From Betaproteobacteria bacterium (lineage in GTDB: Bacteria; Pseudomonadota; Gammaproteobacteria; Burkholderiales; Usitatibacteraceae), in assembly GCA_016708825.1 (NCBI GenBank), contig JADJEZ010000003.1, positions 1-64,000 of the forward strand: a stretch of 64,000 nt of DNA, given 5' to 3'. Each line of letters opens with the position of its first letter. The stretch's first letter is position 1. The notes below the pieces were generated by a model. That model had not been told where the DNA came from, did not search any database, and saw only the letters and a list, made by a program, of their open reading frames with translations. A program made the translations under genes and the position numbers. Positions 55,834-64,000 of the stretch are shown piece after piece.

Positions 55834-57060
55834 ATGGCAGCGTTGGCCAAGAAGGACTCGAAGGACGTCAAGCTCTACAACTATTCGTGGAGCGGCAAGG
55901 ACAAGTCCGGCAAGGTCGTGAAGGGCGAGGCGCGCGCCGGCGGCGAGCACATCGTGCTCGCGACGCTCCGGCGCCAGGGGATCCAGGTCTCGAGCGTGAA
56001 GCGGGTGCGCCAGCGCAGCGGCTCGAAGGTCACCGACAAGGACATCACGATCTTCACCCGCCAGCTCGCGGTGATGATGAAGGCCGGCGTTCCCCTGCTG
56101 CAGGCCTTCGACATCGTCGGCAAGGGCCACTCGAACCCCTCGGTGGGCAAGCTGCTGCTCGACATCAAGACCGAGGTGGAGACCGGCTCCTCCCTCTCGA
56201 TGGCCTTCCGCAAGTACCCGATGCACTTCGACGCGCTCTTCTGCAACCTGGTGGCCGCCGGCGAGCAGGCGGGCATCCTCGACAGCCTCCTCGAGCGCCT
56301 CGCGACGTACAAGGAAAAGATCCTCGCGATCAAGTCGAAGATCAAGAGCGCGCTCTTCTACCCGGTCTCGATCATCGTGGTCGCGCTCGTGATCACCGCG
56401 GTGATCATGATCTTCGTGATCCCCACCTTCCGGGATCTCTTCAAGGGCTTCGGAGCCGATCTTCCCGTGCCGACGCAGGTGGTGATGGCGATCTCGGACT
56501 ACTTCGTCGCCAACTGGTACCTGATCTTCGGCGGCATCATCGGGGCCGTCTGGTTCACGATGTACACGTACAAGCGCTCCACCAGGATGCAGAACGGGGT
56601 GGACAGGCTGATGCTCCGGATCCCGGTGTTCGGCGACGTGGTGAAGAAGGCCTCGATCGCGCGCTGGTGCCGCACGCTCTCCACGATGTTCGCCGCGGGC
56701 GTCCCGCTCGTGGAGTCGCTCGATTCCGTCGCGGGCGCGGCGGGCAACTACGTCTACTACGAGGCGACCAAGAAGATCCAGTCCGAGGTCTCGACGGGCA
56801 CGGGCCTCACGGTGGCGATGCAGAACACGAACGTCTTCCCGAGCATGGTGCTGCAGATGACCGCCATCGGCGAGGAGTCCGGGGCGCTCGACTCGATGCT
56901 CTCCAAGGTGGCGGACTTCTTCGAGGCGGAAGTCGACGAGGCGGTGGACGCGCTCTCCTCCCTCATGGAGCCCCTCATCATGGTGGTGCTGGGCGGCCTC
57001 ATCGGCGGCCTGGTGGTCGCCATGTACCTGCCGATCTTCAAGATGGGCTCGGCGGTCTGA
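55834..57060 (+). CDS. pilC: Type IV pilus inner-membrane platform protein PilC
   Basis: 408 residues, intact. Two GspF domains, each with three helices (TIFTRQLAVMMKAGVPLLQA, ALFYPVSIIVVALVITAVIM; ARWCRTLSTMFAAGVPLVES, MEPLIMVVLGGLIGGLVVAM). It couples PilB rotation to pilin incorporation. Starts 11 bp after pilB and is followed by a strong terminator. Confidence 0.97.
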   Translation: MAALAKKDSKDVKLYNYSWSGKDKSGKVVKGEARAGGEHIVLATLRRQGIQVSSVKRVRQRSGSKVTDKDITIFTRQLAVMMKAGVPLLQAFDIVGKGHSNPSVGKLLLDIKTEVETGSSLSMAFRKYPMHFDALFCNLVAAGEQAGILDSLLERLATYKEKILAIKSKIKSALFYPVSIIVVALVITAVIMIFVIPTFRDLFKGFGADLPVPTQVVMAISDYFVANWYLIFGGIIGAVWFTMYTYKRSTRMQNGVDRLMLRIPVFGDVVKKASIARWCRTLSTMFAAGVPLVESLDSVAGAAGNYVYYEATKKIQSEVSTGTGLTVAMQNTNVFPSMVLQMTAIGEESGALDSMLSKVADFFEAEVDEAVDALSSLMEPLIMVVLGGLIGGLVVAMYLPIFKMGSAV

Positions 57061-57079
57061 TCCGGAGCCGGTCGATGGC

Positions 57080-57116
57080 GCGGGCGCGGGGAGCGATTTC
57101 CGCGCCCGCTTTTTTT
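57080..57116 (+). terminator. Rho-independent terminator after pilC
   Basis: Perfect 10-bp stem GCGGGCGCGG (57080-57089) / CCGCGCCCGC (57100-57109), 10-nt loop, then seven T (57110-57116). It separates pilB-pilC from pilD, whose ATG follows at 57129. Confidence 0.9.
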
Positions 57117-57128
57117 GAGGCGATCCCG

Positions 57129-57994
57129 ATGGACTTCTCCCCGCTGCAGACCTCCCCCGCGTTCCTCGCCTTCGCCGCGGGCATGCTCGGGCTGGTGCGT
57201 GGGCTCGTTCCTCAACGTCGTGATCCACCGCCTGCCGATCATGATGCGGGCGGAGTGGGCCGCCGATTGCGCGGAGCTCGAGGGCCGGGAGCCCCCGCAG
57301 GAGGAGAAGCTCGGCCTGGTCTTCCCGCGCTCGCGCTGCCCCGCCTGCGGCACGCAGATCACGGCGCTGCAGAACGTGCCGGTCGCGAGCTGGATCGCGC
57401 TGGGCGGCAAGTGTGCCGCCTGCCAAGGCGCCCATCAGCGCGCGTTACCCGCTGGTGGAGCTCTTCACCGGCCTCGCCTCGGCTTTCCTCGCGTGGCGCT
57501 TCGGCTTCGGGCTCGCCCTGGGCGCCGCGCTGGTCTTCACCTGGGCGCTCACCGCGGCCGCCGCGATCGACATCGACACGCAGCTCCTGCCCGACCGGAT
57601 CACGCTGCCGCTCTTGTGGCTGGGCCTGCTGGTGAACGTCTTCGGGCTTTTCGTCGACCTGCGCTCCGCGGTCCTGGGGGCGGCCGGCGGGTACCTCCTG
57701 CTGTGGAGCGTCTACTGGGGCTTCAAGCTCCTCGCGGGCAAGGAGGGCATGGGCTTCGGCGACTTCAAGCTGCTCGCGGCGCTCGGCGCGTGGACCGGCT
57801 GGCAGACGCTCCCGCTCATCCTGCTGGTTTCCGCGGGTGCGGGCGCGGTGATCGGGATCGCGATGATCCTCTTTGCGGGAAAGGGCCGCGAGACGCGCAT
57901 CCCCTTCGGCCCCTACCTCGCGGTGGGCGGGGTGATCGCGATGCTGTGGGGACGAGAAGCCGTCATCGCCTACCTGGGCCGGTTTCCGGCGTGA
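57129..57994 (+). CDS. pilD: Prepilin peptidase PilD, two frameshifts
   Basis: Cleaves and N-methylates type IV prepilins in the inner membrane. ATG 57129 gives [20 protein letters not shown]; near 57198 the frame changes to [20 protein letters not shown] and the zinc-binding CPACGTQI / CAACQG cysteines; near 57430 again to [20 protein letters not shown]. The catalytic aspartates are in [16 protein letters not shown] and [16 protein letters not shown]. About 288 residues. Ends in a GTGA overlap with coaE. Confidence 0.9.
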
Positions 57995-58581
57995 TTCCCG
58001 TCGTCGGGCTCACCGGCGGCATCGGCTCCGGCAAGTCCACGGCGGCGGGCTTTCTCGCGGAGCTCGGCGCGAGCGTCGTCGACGCCGACGACGTCTCCCG
58101 CGAACTGACGGCCGAGGGAGGCGGGCCATCCGGCGCTACGCGAGGCGTTCGGCCCGAGGCGCTCGTCCCGGCGCGATGGCGCGCTCGACCGGGCGGCCAT
58201 GCGCCGCTGCCTTCGCCGACGACCGGAGAGCGCCGGCTGGAGGCGATCCTGCATCCGATGATCCGCGAGGAAACCCGCGCCGGCGCGCCGCGGCGACCGG
58301 GCCCCTACGCGGTGCTCGTCGTCCCCCTGCTCTTCGAGTCCGGGCCCTGGGCCGGGCAGGGTCGGGCGCGTGGTGGTGGTCGACCTGGACGAGTCGCTCC
58401 AGGTGCGGCGTGCCGCGGCGCGCTCGAGGCTCACGGACGAGGCGGTGCGCGCGATCATGGCCGCGCAGTGGCCGCGGTGGCGGCGGCTGCAGGCGGCCGA
58501 CGACGTGCTGTGGAACGGCGGCAGCCGGGCGGCGCGCGAGGCCAGCGCGCGATCGCTCGACCGGCGCATGGCCGCGCTTGA
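57991..58581 (+). CDS. coaE: Dephospho-CoA kinase, several frameshifts
   Basis: Last step of coenzyme A synthesis: phosphorylates dephospho-CoA on the ribose 3'-OH. GTG 57991 gives [20 protein letters not shown] (P-loop) and [16 protein letters not shown]; the middle shows [20 protein letters not shown] and [13 protein letters not shown]; the C-terminal part in another frame reads [20 protein letters not shown] and [20 protein letters not shown]. Breaks near 58115-58170, 58365 and close to the end. The expected stop is TGA 58579-58581, giving about 197 residues, normal for CoaE. Confidence 0.85.
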   Translation: MIPVVGLTGGIGSGKSTAAGFLAELGASVVDADDVSRELTAEGGGPSGATRGVRPEALVPARWRARPGGHAPLPSPTTGERRLEAILHPMIREETRAGAPRRPGPYAVLVVPLLFESGPWAGQGRARGGGRPGRVAPGAACRGALEAHGRGGARDHGRAVAAVAAAAGGRRRAVERRQPGGARGQRAIARPAHGRA

Positions 58582-58675
58582 ACCCCGCCGGCGCATTTGT
58601 CAGGAGGCCGGACGGATGCCCCACAATGCGGCGAATCCCCCGAAGTCGTCCCCGCTCCCCGGGCAAAACGCGGCC

Positions 58676-59430
58676 GTGATTACCTACGAATATCCCCTGA
58701 ACGAGCGGGTGCGCACTCTGCTCCGGCTGGAGGATCTCTACGACCGCGTGCACTTCTTCCTGCGCCATGACAGCCCGCACGACCACCATGCCTGCCTCTC
58801 CGGCATGTTCGAGATTCTCGAGGTGGCCGGCCGGGCGGACCTGAAGAGCGACCTGCTGCAGGAGCTGGACCGGCAGCGGACCTTCCTCGATGCCTTGCGG
58901 GCGAACCCGGCGATCTCCGAGGAAAAGCTCGACCACATCCTCACCGAGATCGACCGCGCGTTCACCAACCTGCACGGGCTCTCCGGCAAGACCGGCCAGG
59001 GCCTGCGCGAGAACGAATGGCTCATGGCGATCAAGCAGCGCGCCGGCATCCCCGGCGGGACGAGCGAATTCGACCTGCCCTCCTACCATTACTGGATGCA
59101 CCGCCCCGTCGACGCACGGCGCGCGGACCTCACGGCGTGGATCCGTCCCATCGACCCGGTGCACGCGCGCTCTCGATCGTGCTGAGAGTGCTGCGCGAAA
59201 GCGGCCGCACGGTCGCGCTCGTGGCGACCCAGGGCGTCTTCCAGCAGGGGCCGGGGGAGAAGCCCGCGCAGATGCTGCGCCTCGCGCTGCCCGAGGCGCT
59301 CGCCTGCGTGCCCGAGATCAGCGCGAACAAATATGCCCTGAACATCCGCTTCCTCATCCCCGAGGGAATCCAGAAAAGCCGCGTGTTCGAGCACGACGTG
59401 GCCTTCGACCTTTCCTTCTGCAACCTGTGA
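58676..59430 (+). CDS. zapD: Cell division protein ZapD, one frameshift
   Basis: Cross-links FtsZ filaments at the Z-ring. GTG 58676 gives ITYEYPLNERVRTLLRLEDL, YDRVHFFLRHDSPHDHHACL and LQELDRQRTFLDALRANPAI, then GLRENEWLMAIKQRAGIPGG and PSYHYWMHRP. A base is lost near 59155 after WIRPIDPVHA; the rest continues as ALSIVLRVLRESGRTVALVA, KPAQMLRLALPEALACVPEI and NKYALNIRFL to 59430. Full length 250 residues, typical. Order coaE-zapD-yacG is conserved. Confidence 0.92.
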
Positions 59431-59454
59431 GCGCCGGCGCGCGCCCGAGCGGTC

Positions 59455-59640
59455 GTGGCCTGCCCCGGATGCGGGGCGCCGGCCGAATACTCCCCGCGAA
59501 CCCCTGGCGTCCGTTCTGTGCGCGCGTGCCGGCAGGCGGACCTCGGCGCTGGCCTCCGGGCGACCCCCCCGGGGGGGGGGGGGGGGGGCGGGCCCGGGGT
59601 TTTCGGCGGGCGGGCCGGGGTGGCGGCCAACGATCGTAAG
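59455..59640 (+). pseudogene. yacG: DNA gyrase inhibitor YacG, badly frameshifted
   Basis: GTG 59455 starts VACPGCGAPAEYSPR with the first zinc pair CPGC; the second pair should be FCSxRC but is spread over frames (NPWRPFC in one, ARACRQADLGA in another). YacG is a 60-residue zinc protein that inhibits gyrase, always found after zapD in this arrangement. The C-terminal part is lost in the C7-G18 homopolymer stretch at 59564-59588. End is approximate. Confidence 0.6.
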
Positions 59641-60022
59641 GCCCGCCGACGCGCCGCCGGCGAGGCCGACGTCCGCCGACGCCCCGAGCCGTGAGGACCG
59701 TCTTTCTGGGGCGTGGCCGGAGCCCTTCGCGGGGATCCGAGGTCGCCGTTCTTTCCAGCGTTCCGCCGATCGCGCCCGACGGGGATCAGCAGCCTCGAGA
59801 TCGCGGGCCGACGGGTGCCGGATCGAGTCGCGTCGGGCGGGGGGAGTCGGGGGCACGCGCCTTGGGCGCGGCTGGGCCGGAGACCGGCCCGGCCGTGCGA
59901 GCTGCAACTGAGATACGCGGGCAGGGTCGACATCGCCGGATGCTCACCGACGAGCGGCGGCGCCTGGGCCGCCGAGCTCGGTCGCCGGATGCCGGTGACC
60001 GAACATGGAGATGACTGACAAC
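59590..60022. other. Stretch without a recognisable gene, suspect sequence
   Basis: About 430 bp after the long poly-G run. No frame on either strand shows a known domain or convincing codon use. In related gene orders a MutT-like or similar gene may follow yacG, but nothing here supports it. Together with the homopolymer this may be an assembly join or low-quality consensus. Confidence 0.5.
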
Positions 60023-60031
60023 ATGGGCGCC

Positions 60032-61192
60032 ATGCGCACACTCCGGCCGCCGCGGCCGCCGCCAGCGCGTCGTTCGCCGCGACAGCGGCCTACGACGTGG
60101 ACATCCTGCCGCCGGCCTCCCCGATCGCGCAGCAGATCTACGACCTGCACTTCGCGATCCTGTGGGTGTGCGTGGGCATCTTCGTCATCGTCTTCGGCGC
60201 GATGTTCTATTCGGTGTTCAAGCACCGGAAGTCCGTGGGCGCGAAGGCCGCCAATTTCCACGAGAACACGACGGTCGAGATCATCTGGACCGTGATCCCG
60301 TTCGTGATCCTCATCGGCATGGCCTACCCGGCCACGAAGACGGTCCTCGACATGAAGAACACCGCCAATCCCGACATCACCATCAAGGTGACCGGCTACC
60401 AGTGGGCGTGGGAATACGACTACCTGCAGGAAGGCGTGAAGTTCGCCTCCCTGCTGACCACGCCGCGCGCCCAGATCGAGGAATGGGGTAAGAAGGGCGA
60501 GAAGAAGGACGCCGACTACCTCCTCGCGGTGGACCGGCCGATGGTCGTTCCGGTGGGCAAGCGCGTGCGACTCCTCGTGACCGCCAACGACGTGATCCAC
60601 GGCTGGTACGTGCCGCAGCTCGGCATCAACCAGTACGGCATCCCCGGCTTCGTGAAGGACACCTGGTTCAAGGCCGACAAGCGCCGGCACCTACCGCGGC
60701 CAGTGCAGCCAGATCTGCGGCAAGGAGCACGGCTACATGCCCATCGTGGTCGTGGCGAAGCCCCCGCAGGAGTACGCCGCATGGGTGGAGGAGCAGAAGG
60801 CGCTCGCGGCCGCCTCCGGCGCCGCGCCCGTGCGGGTCGCCGCGGTGACCCACGCGGCCGCGGTGTCCGACGACCCCAACAAGAAGTGGACGCTCGACGA
60901 GCTGAAGGCGGCGGGGGCGAAGCTCTACTCGGCCAACTGCGCGCCCTGCCACCAGCCCACGGGCAAGGGCATGCCGCCCTCCTTCCCGGCGCTCGACGGA
61001 TCCAAGATCGCGAACGGGCCCAAGGGCGCCCAGATCGCGCTCGTGCTCGCCGGCAAGCAGGGCACGGCCATGGCCTCCTTCGCGCGCCTGAGCGACACGG
61101 AGCTCGCCGCGGTCATCACCTACACGCGAAACGCGTGGGGCAACAGGGCCGGAGAGGTCCTGCCCGCCGACGTGAAGTCGGCGCGCCAGTAA
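60032..61192 (+). CDS. coxB: Cytochrome c oxidase subunit II with fused cytochrome c, frameshifted
   Basis: Receives electrons at CuA and passes them to subunit I. Two helices ([40 protein letters not shown]) precede the CuA domain: [27 protein letters not shown] and, one frame over after 60685, [20 protein letters not shown] with all CuA ligands. The C-terminal extension holds a haem c site ([20 protein letters not shown]) and distal Met in GTAMASFA. A second indel lies in the signal peptide near 60055 ([20 protein letters not shown]), so the start at ATG 60032 is uncertain. Confidence 0.88.
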
Positions 61193-61226
61193 CCCTCCCC
61201 CGGACAAGTCACAGCGGAGTCCCGAC

Positions 61227-62826
61227 ATGAGCGCAGCAACCCCGGCCCACGGCCACCACGACCACCACGACGAGCACGCGCACGCCCATCCCACGGGCCT
61301 CAAGCGCTGGCTCTTCACGACCAACCACAAGGACATCGGCACGCTCTACCTGTGGTTCGCGCTCGCGATGTTCTTCGTGGGCGGCGTGATGGCGCTTCTC
61401 ATCCGCGCCGAGCTTTTCCAGCCGGGCCTGCAGTTCCTGAATCCGGAGTTCTTCAACTCCCTCACCACCGTGCACGGCCTGGTGATGGTGTTCGGCGCGA
61501 TCATGCCGGCGTGGGTCGGCTTCGCGAACTGGCTGATCCCGATGCAGATCGGCGCGGCGGACATGGCCTTCCCGCGCATGAACAACTGGAGCTTCTGGCT
61601 CGTGGTGCCGGCCGCGGTCCTCCTGATGGCCTCCTTCTTCGTGCCCGGCGGCGCCGCGAGCTCGGGCTGGACGCTCTATCCCCCGCTCGTCATCCAGCAG
61701 GGCATGTCGGTCGACATGACGATCCTCGCGGTGCACATCCTGGGCGCCTCCTCGATCATGGGCTCGATCAACATCATCACGACGATCCTCAACCTGCGCG
61801 CGCCCGGCATGACGCTCATGAAGATGCCGCTCTTCGTGTGGACCTGGCTCATCACCGCCTACCTCCTCATCGCCGTGATGCCGGTGCTCGCGGGGGCGGT
61901 CACGATGCTGCTCACCGACCGCCACTTCGGCACCTCGTTCTTCAACGCGGCCGGCGGCGGCGATCCCACGATGTTCATGCACATCTTCTGGTTCTTCGGG
62001 CACCCGGAGGTGTACATCATGATCCTGCCGGCCTTCGGCGTCGTCTCGGCGATCATCCCCGGCCTTCGCGAGGAAGCCCCTCTTCGGCTACGCCTCCATG
62101 GTGTACGCGACGGCCTCGATCGCGATCCTCTCCTTCATCGTCTGGGGCCACCACATGTTCACGGTGGGAATGCCCGCGGCCGGGAACCTCTTCTTCATGT
62201 ACGCGACGATGCTCATCGCGGTGCCCACGGGCGTGAAGATCTTCAACTGGATCGCGACGATGTGGAAGGGCTCGATGACCTTCGAGACGCCCATGCTCTT
62301 CTCGATCGGATTCCTGTGCCTGTTCACGATCGGCGGGTTCTCGGGCCTGGTGCTCGCCATCACCCCGGTGGACATCACGCTTCACAACACCTACTACGTG
62401 GTGGCGCACTTCCACTACGTGCTGGTCTCCGGCGCCCTCTTCGCGATCTTCGCGGGGGTGTACTTCTGGCTGCCCAAGTGGACCGGCCACATGTACCACG
62501 AGGGCCTGGGCAAGCTCCACTTCTGGCTCTCGGTGATCGGCTTCAACATCGCCTTCTTCCCGCAGCACTTCCTGGGGCTCGCGGGCATGCCCAGGCGCAT
62601 CCCGGACTACGCGCTGCAGTTCGCCGAGTGGAACCTGTGGTCGTCGGTCGGGGCGTTCATCTTCGGCTTCTCGCAGCTCGTCTTCCTCTACGTGGTGATC
62701 GAGTGCATCCGCTCCGGGCGCAAGTCCGCCGAGAGGCCCTGGGAGGGCGCCGATTCCCTCGAGTGGACGCACCTGCCGTGCCCGGCGCCGTACCACACGT
62801 TCGAGACGGTGCCGGTCGTCAAGTGA
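61227..62826 (+). CDS. coxA: Cytochrome c oxidase subunit I, one frameshift
   Basis: Catalytic haem-copper subunit, about 532 residues, 12 helices. [20 protein letters not shown] carries the low-spin haem His; [20 protein letters not shown] holds the CuB His-Tyr pair with the K-channel; [20 protein letters not shown] the two CuB histidines; [20 protein letters not shown] the haem a3 and a ligands. One indel near 62063, before [11 protein letters not shown], splits the frame. The N-terminal His-rich stretch ([15 protein letters not shown]) is notable. Stop at 62826. Confidence 0.95.
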
Positions 62827-62840
62827 CGGGGATCGCCGCC

Positions 62841-62960
62841 ATGGCCGGAGGCCACAAGCCCACGCCGGGGCAGAAGCGCCGGGCCGCCGTGACGGCGGTG
62901 GTGCTCGCGTGCCTCGTGGTGGCCATCTACGTCACCTACCTGCTCAAGTTCGCCCTCTGA
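62841..62960 (+). CDS. Cytochrome oxidase small assembly protein
   Basis: 39 residues from ATG 62841 (a GTG at 62823, overlapping the coxA stop, is an alternative). [20 protein letters not shown] followed by [14 protein letters not shown] gives a single membrane helix. Such 40-residue genes sit between coxA and ctaG in betaproteobacterial operons. Its stop overlaps the ctaG start (TGATG). Confidence 0.82.
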   Translation: MAGGHKPTPGQKRRAAVTAVVLACLVVAIYVTYLLKFAL

Positions 62961-63487
62961 TGGACGCCGCCCTCGCCGCGCGCAACCGCCAGACCATGAC
63001 GAAGCTCGTCGTGATCGCGCTGGGCATGCTCGGCTTCGGCTTCGCGATGGTTCCGATCTACCGCCAGTACTGCGAGGCCGTGGGCATCACGCAGAGCCGT
63101 GTCGTGGGCACGGCGAACACCCAGGTGGACGCGAGCCGCTCCGTCACGGTGGAGCTCCTCGCCTCGAGTGCGGGGCTGGCGTGGCGCTTCGAATCGCTGG
63201 AGCGCGAGGTGAAGCTCCACCCAGGCGAGCTCGTCACCGTGAACTACCGGGTGTCCAACACGCTGGGCCGCCCCGTGACCGCGCATGCGGTGATGAACGC
63301 GGCGCCCGCCAACGCCGCCCGCTACATCGAGAAGCAGGCCTGCTTCTGCTTCTCCACCCAGACGCTCGCCGCGGGCGAGGAGCGGGTGATGCCCGTCGTC
63401 TTCCTCGTGAGCCCGAAGGCCCCGAAGGACATGACGACCATCTCGCTTTCCTACACGTTCTTCGAGCAGCCCGGAAGCGCGTCATGA
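62960..63487 (+). CDS. ctaG: Cytochrome c oxidase assembly protein Cox11/CtaG
   Basis: 175 residues. Delivers copper to the CuB site of subunit I. One helix (LVVIALGMLGFGFAMVPIYR then QYCEAVGIT) anchors a periplasmic Ig-like domain; the copper-binding KQACFCFSTQTLAAGEER carries the CFCF motif, and DMTTISLSYTFFE is the conserved C-terminal strand. Intact and overlapping its neighbours on both sides, so clearly in the cox operon. Confidence 0.95.
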   Translation: MDAALAARNRQTMTKLVVIALGMLGFGFAMVPIYRQYCEAVGITQSRVVGTANTQVDASRSVTVELLASSAGLAWRFESLEREVKLHPGELVTVNYRVSNTLGRPVTAHAVMNAAPANAARYIEKQACFCFSTQTLAAGEERVMPVVFLVSPKAPKDMTTISLSYTFFEQPGSAS

Positions 63488-63657
63488 TGGACGCGTTCAA
63501 GGCCGTCTTCTGGGGCTTCTTCGGCGTGCGCCGGAAGTCGGAATACGAGGCGGACGCGCGCCGCCTCAAGCCGCAGGCCGTGATCGTGGCGGGGCTCGTC
63601 GCGGCCGCGGTCTTCGTCCTCGCGATCCTCGGGGTCGTGAAACTCGTCACGCGCTGA
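63484..63657 (+). CDS. DUF2970 protein
   Basis: 57 residues. AFKAVFWGFFGVRRKSEYEA and DARRLKPQAVIVAGLVAAAV then FVLAILGVVKLV match DUF2970, a short single-helix protein encoded within cox operons of betaproteobacteria. Function unknown; probably an assembly accessory. Overlaps the ctaG stop by four bases. Confidence 0.9.
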   Translation: MMDAFKAVFWGFFGVRRKSEYEADARRLKPQAVIVAGLVAAAVFVLAILGVVKLVTR

Positions 63658-63698
63658 AACAGACGCATTCGAAACAGGCATTCCAAGGGAGTCACATC

Positions 63699-64000
63699 GT
63701 GGGCAACGCACGACCTGGCGGCTACTACTTCGCACCCCCGTCCCATTGGCCGATCGTCGGATCGACGGCGCTCCTGCTCATGGCGATCGGGGCGTCCTCC
63801 TCATGAACGGCTACGGGTCCGGCTGGTACCCGTTCGGGCTGGGCAGCGCGACCCTCGTCTACATGCTCTTCGGCTGGTTCGGAACCGTGATCCGCGAAAG
63901 CGAAGGCGGGCTGTTCAACCAGCAGGTGGACATGTCCTTCCGCTGGAGCATGAGCTGGTTCATCTTCTCGGAGGTGATGTTCTTCGCGGCGTTCTTCGGT
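63699..64000 (+). CDS. coxC: Cytochrome c oxidase subunit III, partial, one frameshift
   Basis: GTG 63699 with AAGGGAG upstream gives GGYYFAPPSHWPIVGSTALL and LMAIGAS; near 63793 one base is missing, and the next frame continues VLLMNGYGSGWYPFGLGSAT, IRESEGGLFNQQVDMSFRWS and MSWFIFSEVMFFAAFFG to the window edge. These are the first three helices of subunit III, including the conserved FIFSEVMFF block. The rest lies beyond base 64000. Confidence 0.92.

Noticed and set aside
54146..57435. Long leftward frames opposite pilB and pilC
   Set aside because: Low-complexity His/Arg/Asp-rich antisense translations of conserved pil genes.

Overview
This is a high-GC proteobacterial chromosome segment, almost certainly betaproteobacterial. 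The right half carries gene orders typical of that class: hemA-prfA-prmC-grxD, pilB-pilC-pilD-coaE-zapD-yacG, and coxB-coxA-(small assembly protein)-ctaG-DUF2970-coxC. No rRNA, tRNA or CRISPR array was seen. Genus cannot be fixed from the sequence.

Region 1 (1-21,000) is a large sedentary chromosomal integron cassette array. About 34 attC recombination sites can be traced, with one or two small genes between consecutive sites, all on the + strand. Most sites belong to one 96-bp family. The first bases of each cassette are usually complementary to the bases just before its own attC, which confirms the cassette boundaries. The integrase gene is not in the window; cassette orientation places it left of base 1. 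An IS30-family element covers the left edge, and an IS3-family element splits one attC at 9,853-11,139. Cargo includes four type II toxin-antitoxin pairs (one BrnT/BrnA), several GNAT acetyltransferases, VOC proteins, membrane proteins of unknown function, a CDF-like transporter, a LysE exporter, an ASCH protein, a probable Imm32 immunity protein, and two near-identical ORF-less cassettes carrying a perfect 19-bp inverted repeat. From about 16.7 kb, and more so after 18.8 kb, attC sites become degenerate; the last trace is near 21 kb.

Region 2 (21,900-40,160) is a run of about 33 mostly small genes, all on the + strand: GFA, GNAT, VOC, SRPBCC, RibD-like, uracil-DNA glycosylase, CorA, MscS, EamA, YdeI, MmcQ and many membrane or secreted proteins of unknown function. 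No attC sites are visible. GC content is visibly higher than in the cassettes.

Region 3 (40,174-49,740) centres on molybdate/tungstate uptake: tupB-tupC-tupA followed by a FecCD-type permease and its ATPase, a divergent HTH/periplasmic-binding-like regulator, and modA-modB-modC. Region 4 (49,763-54,036) holds grxD, prmC, prfA, hemA and a glutathione peroxidase. Region 5 (54,116-59,640) holds type IV pilus assembly genes with coaE, zapD and yacG. Region 6 (60,032-64,000) is the start of a cytochrome c oxidase operon whose subunit II has a fused cytochrome c domain; subunit III runs off the right edge.

Many genes, including essential ones (hemA, prfA, prmC, coaE, coxA), are broken by single-base frameshifts, often at short homopolymers, while neighbours such as pilB and pilC are intact. 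This looks like consensus error more than gene decay. Frameshifted genes are annotated as one locus with the approximate break point.
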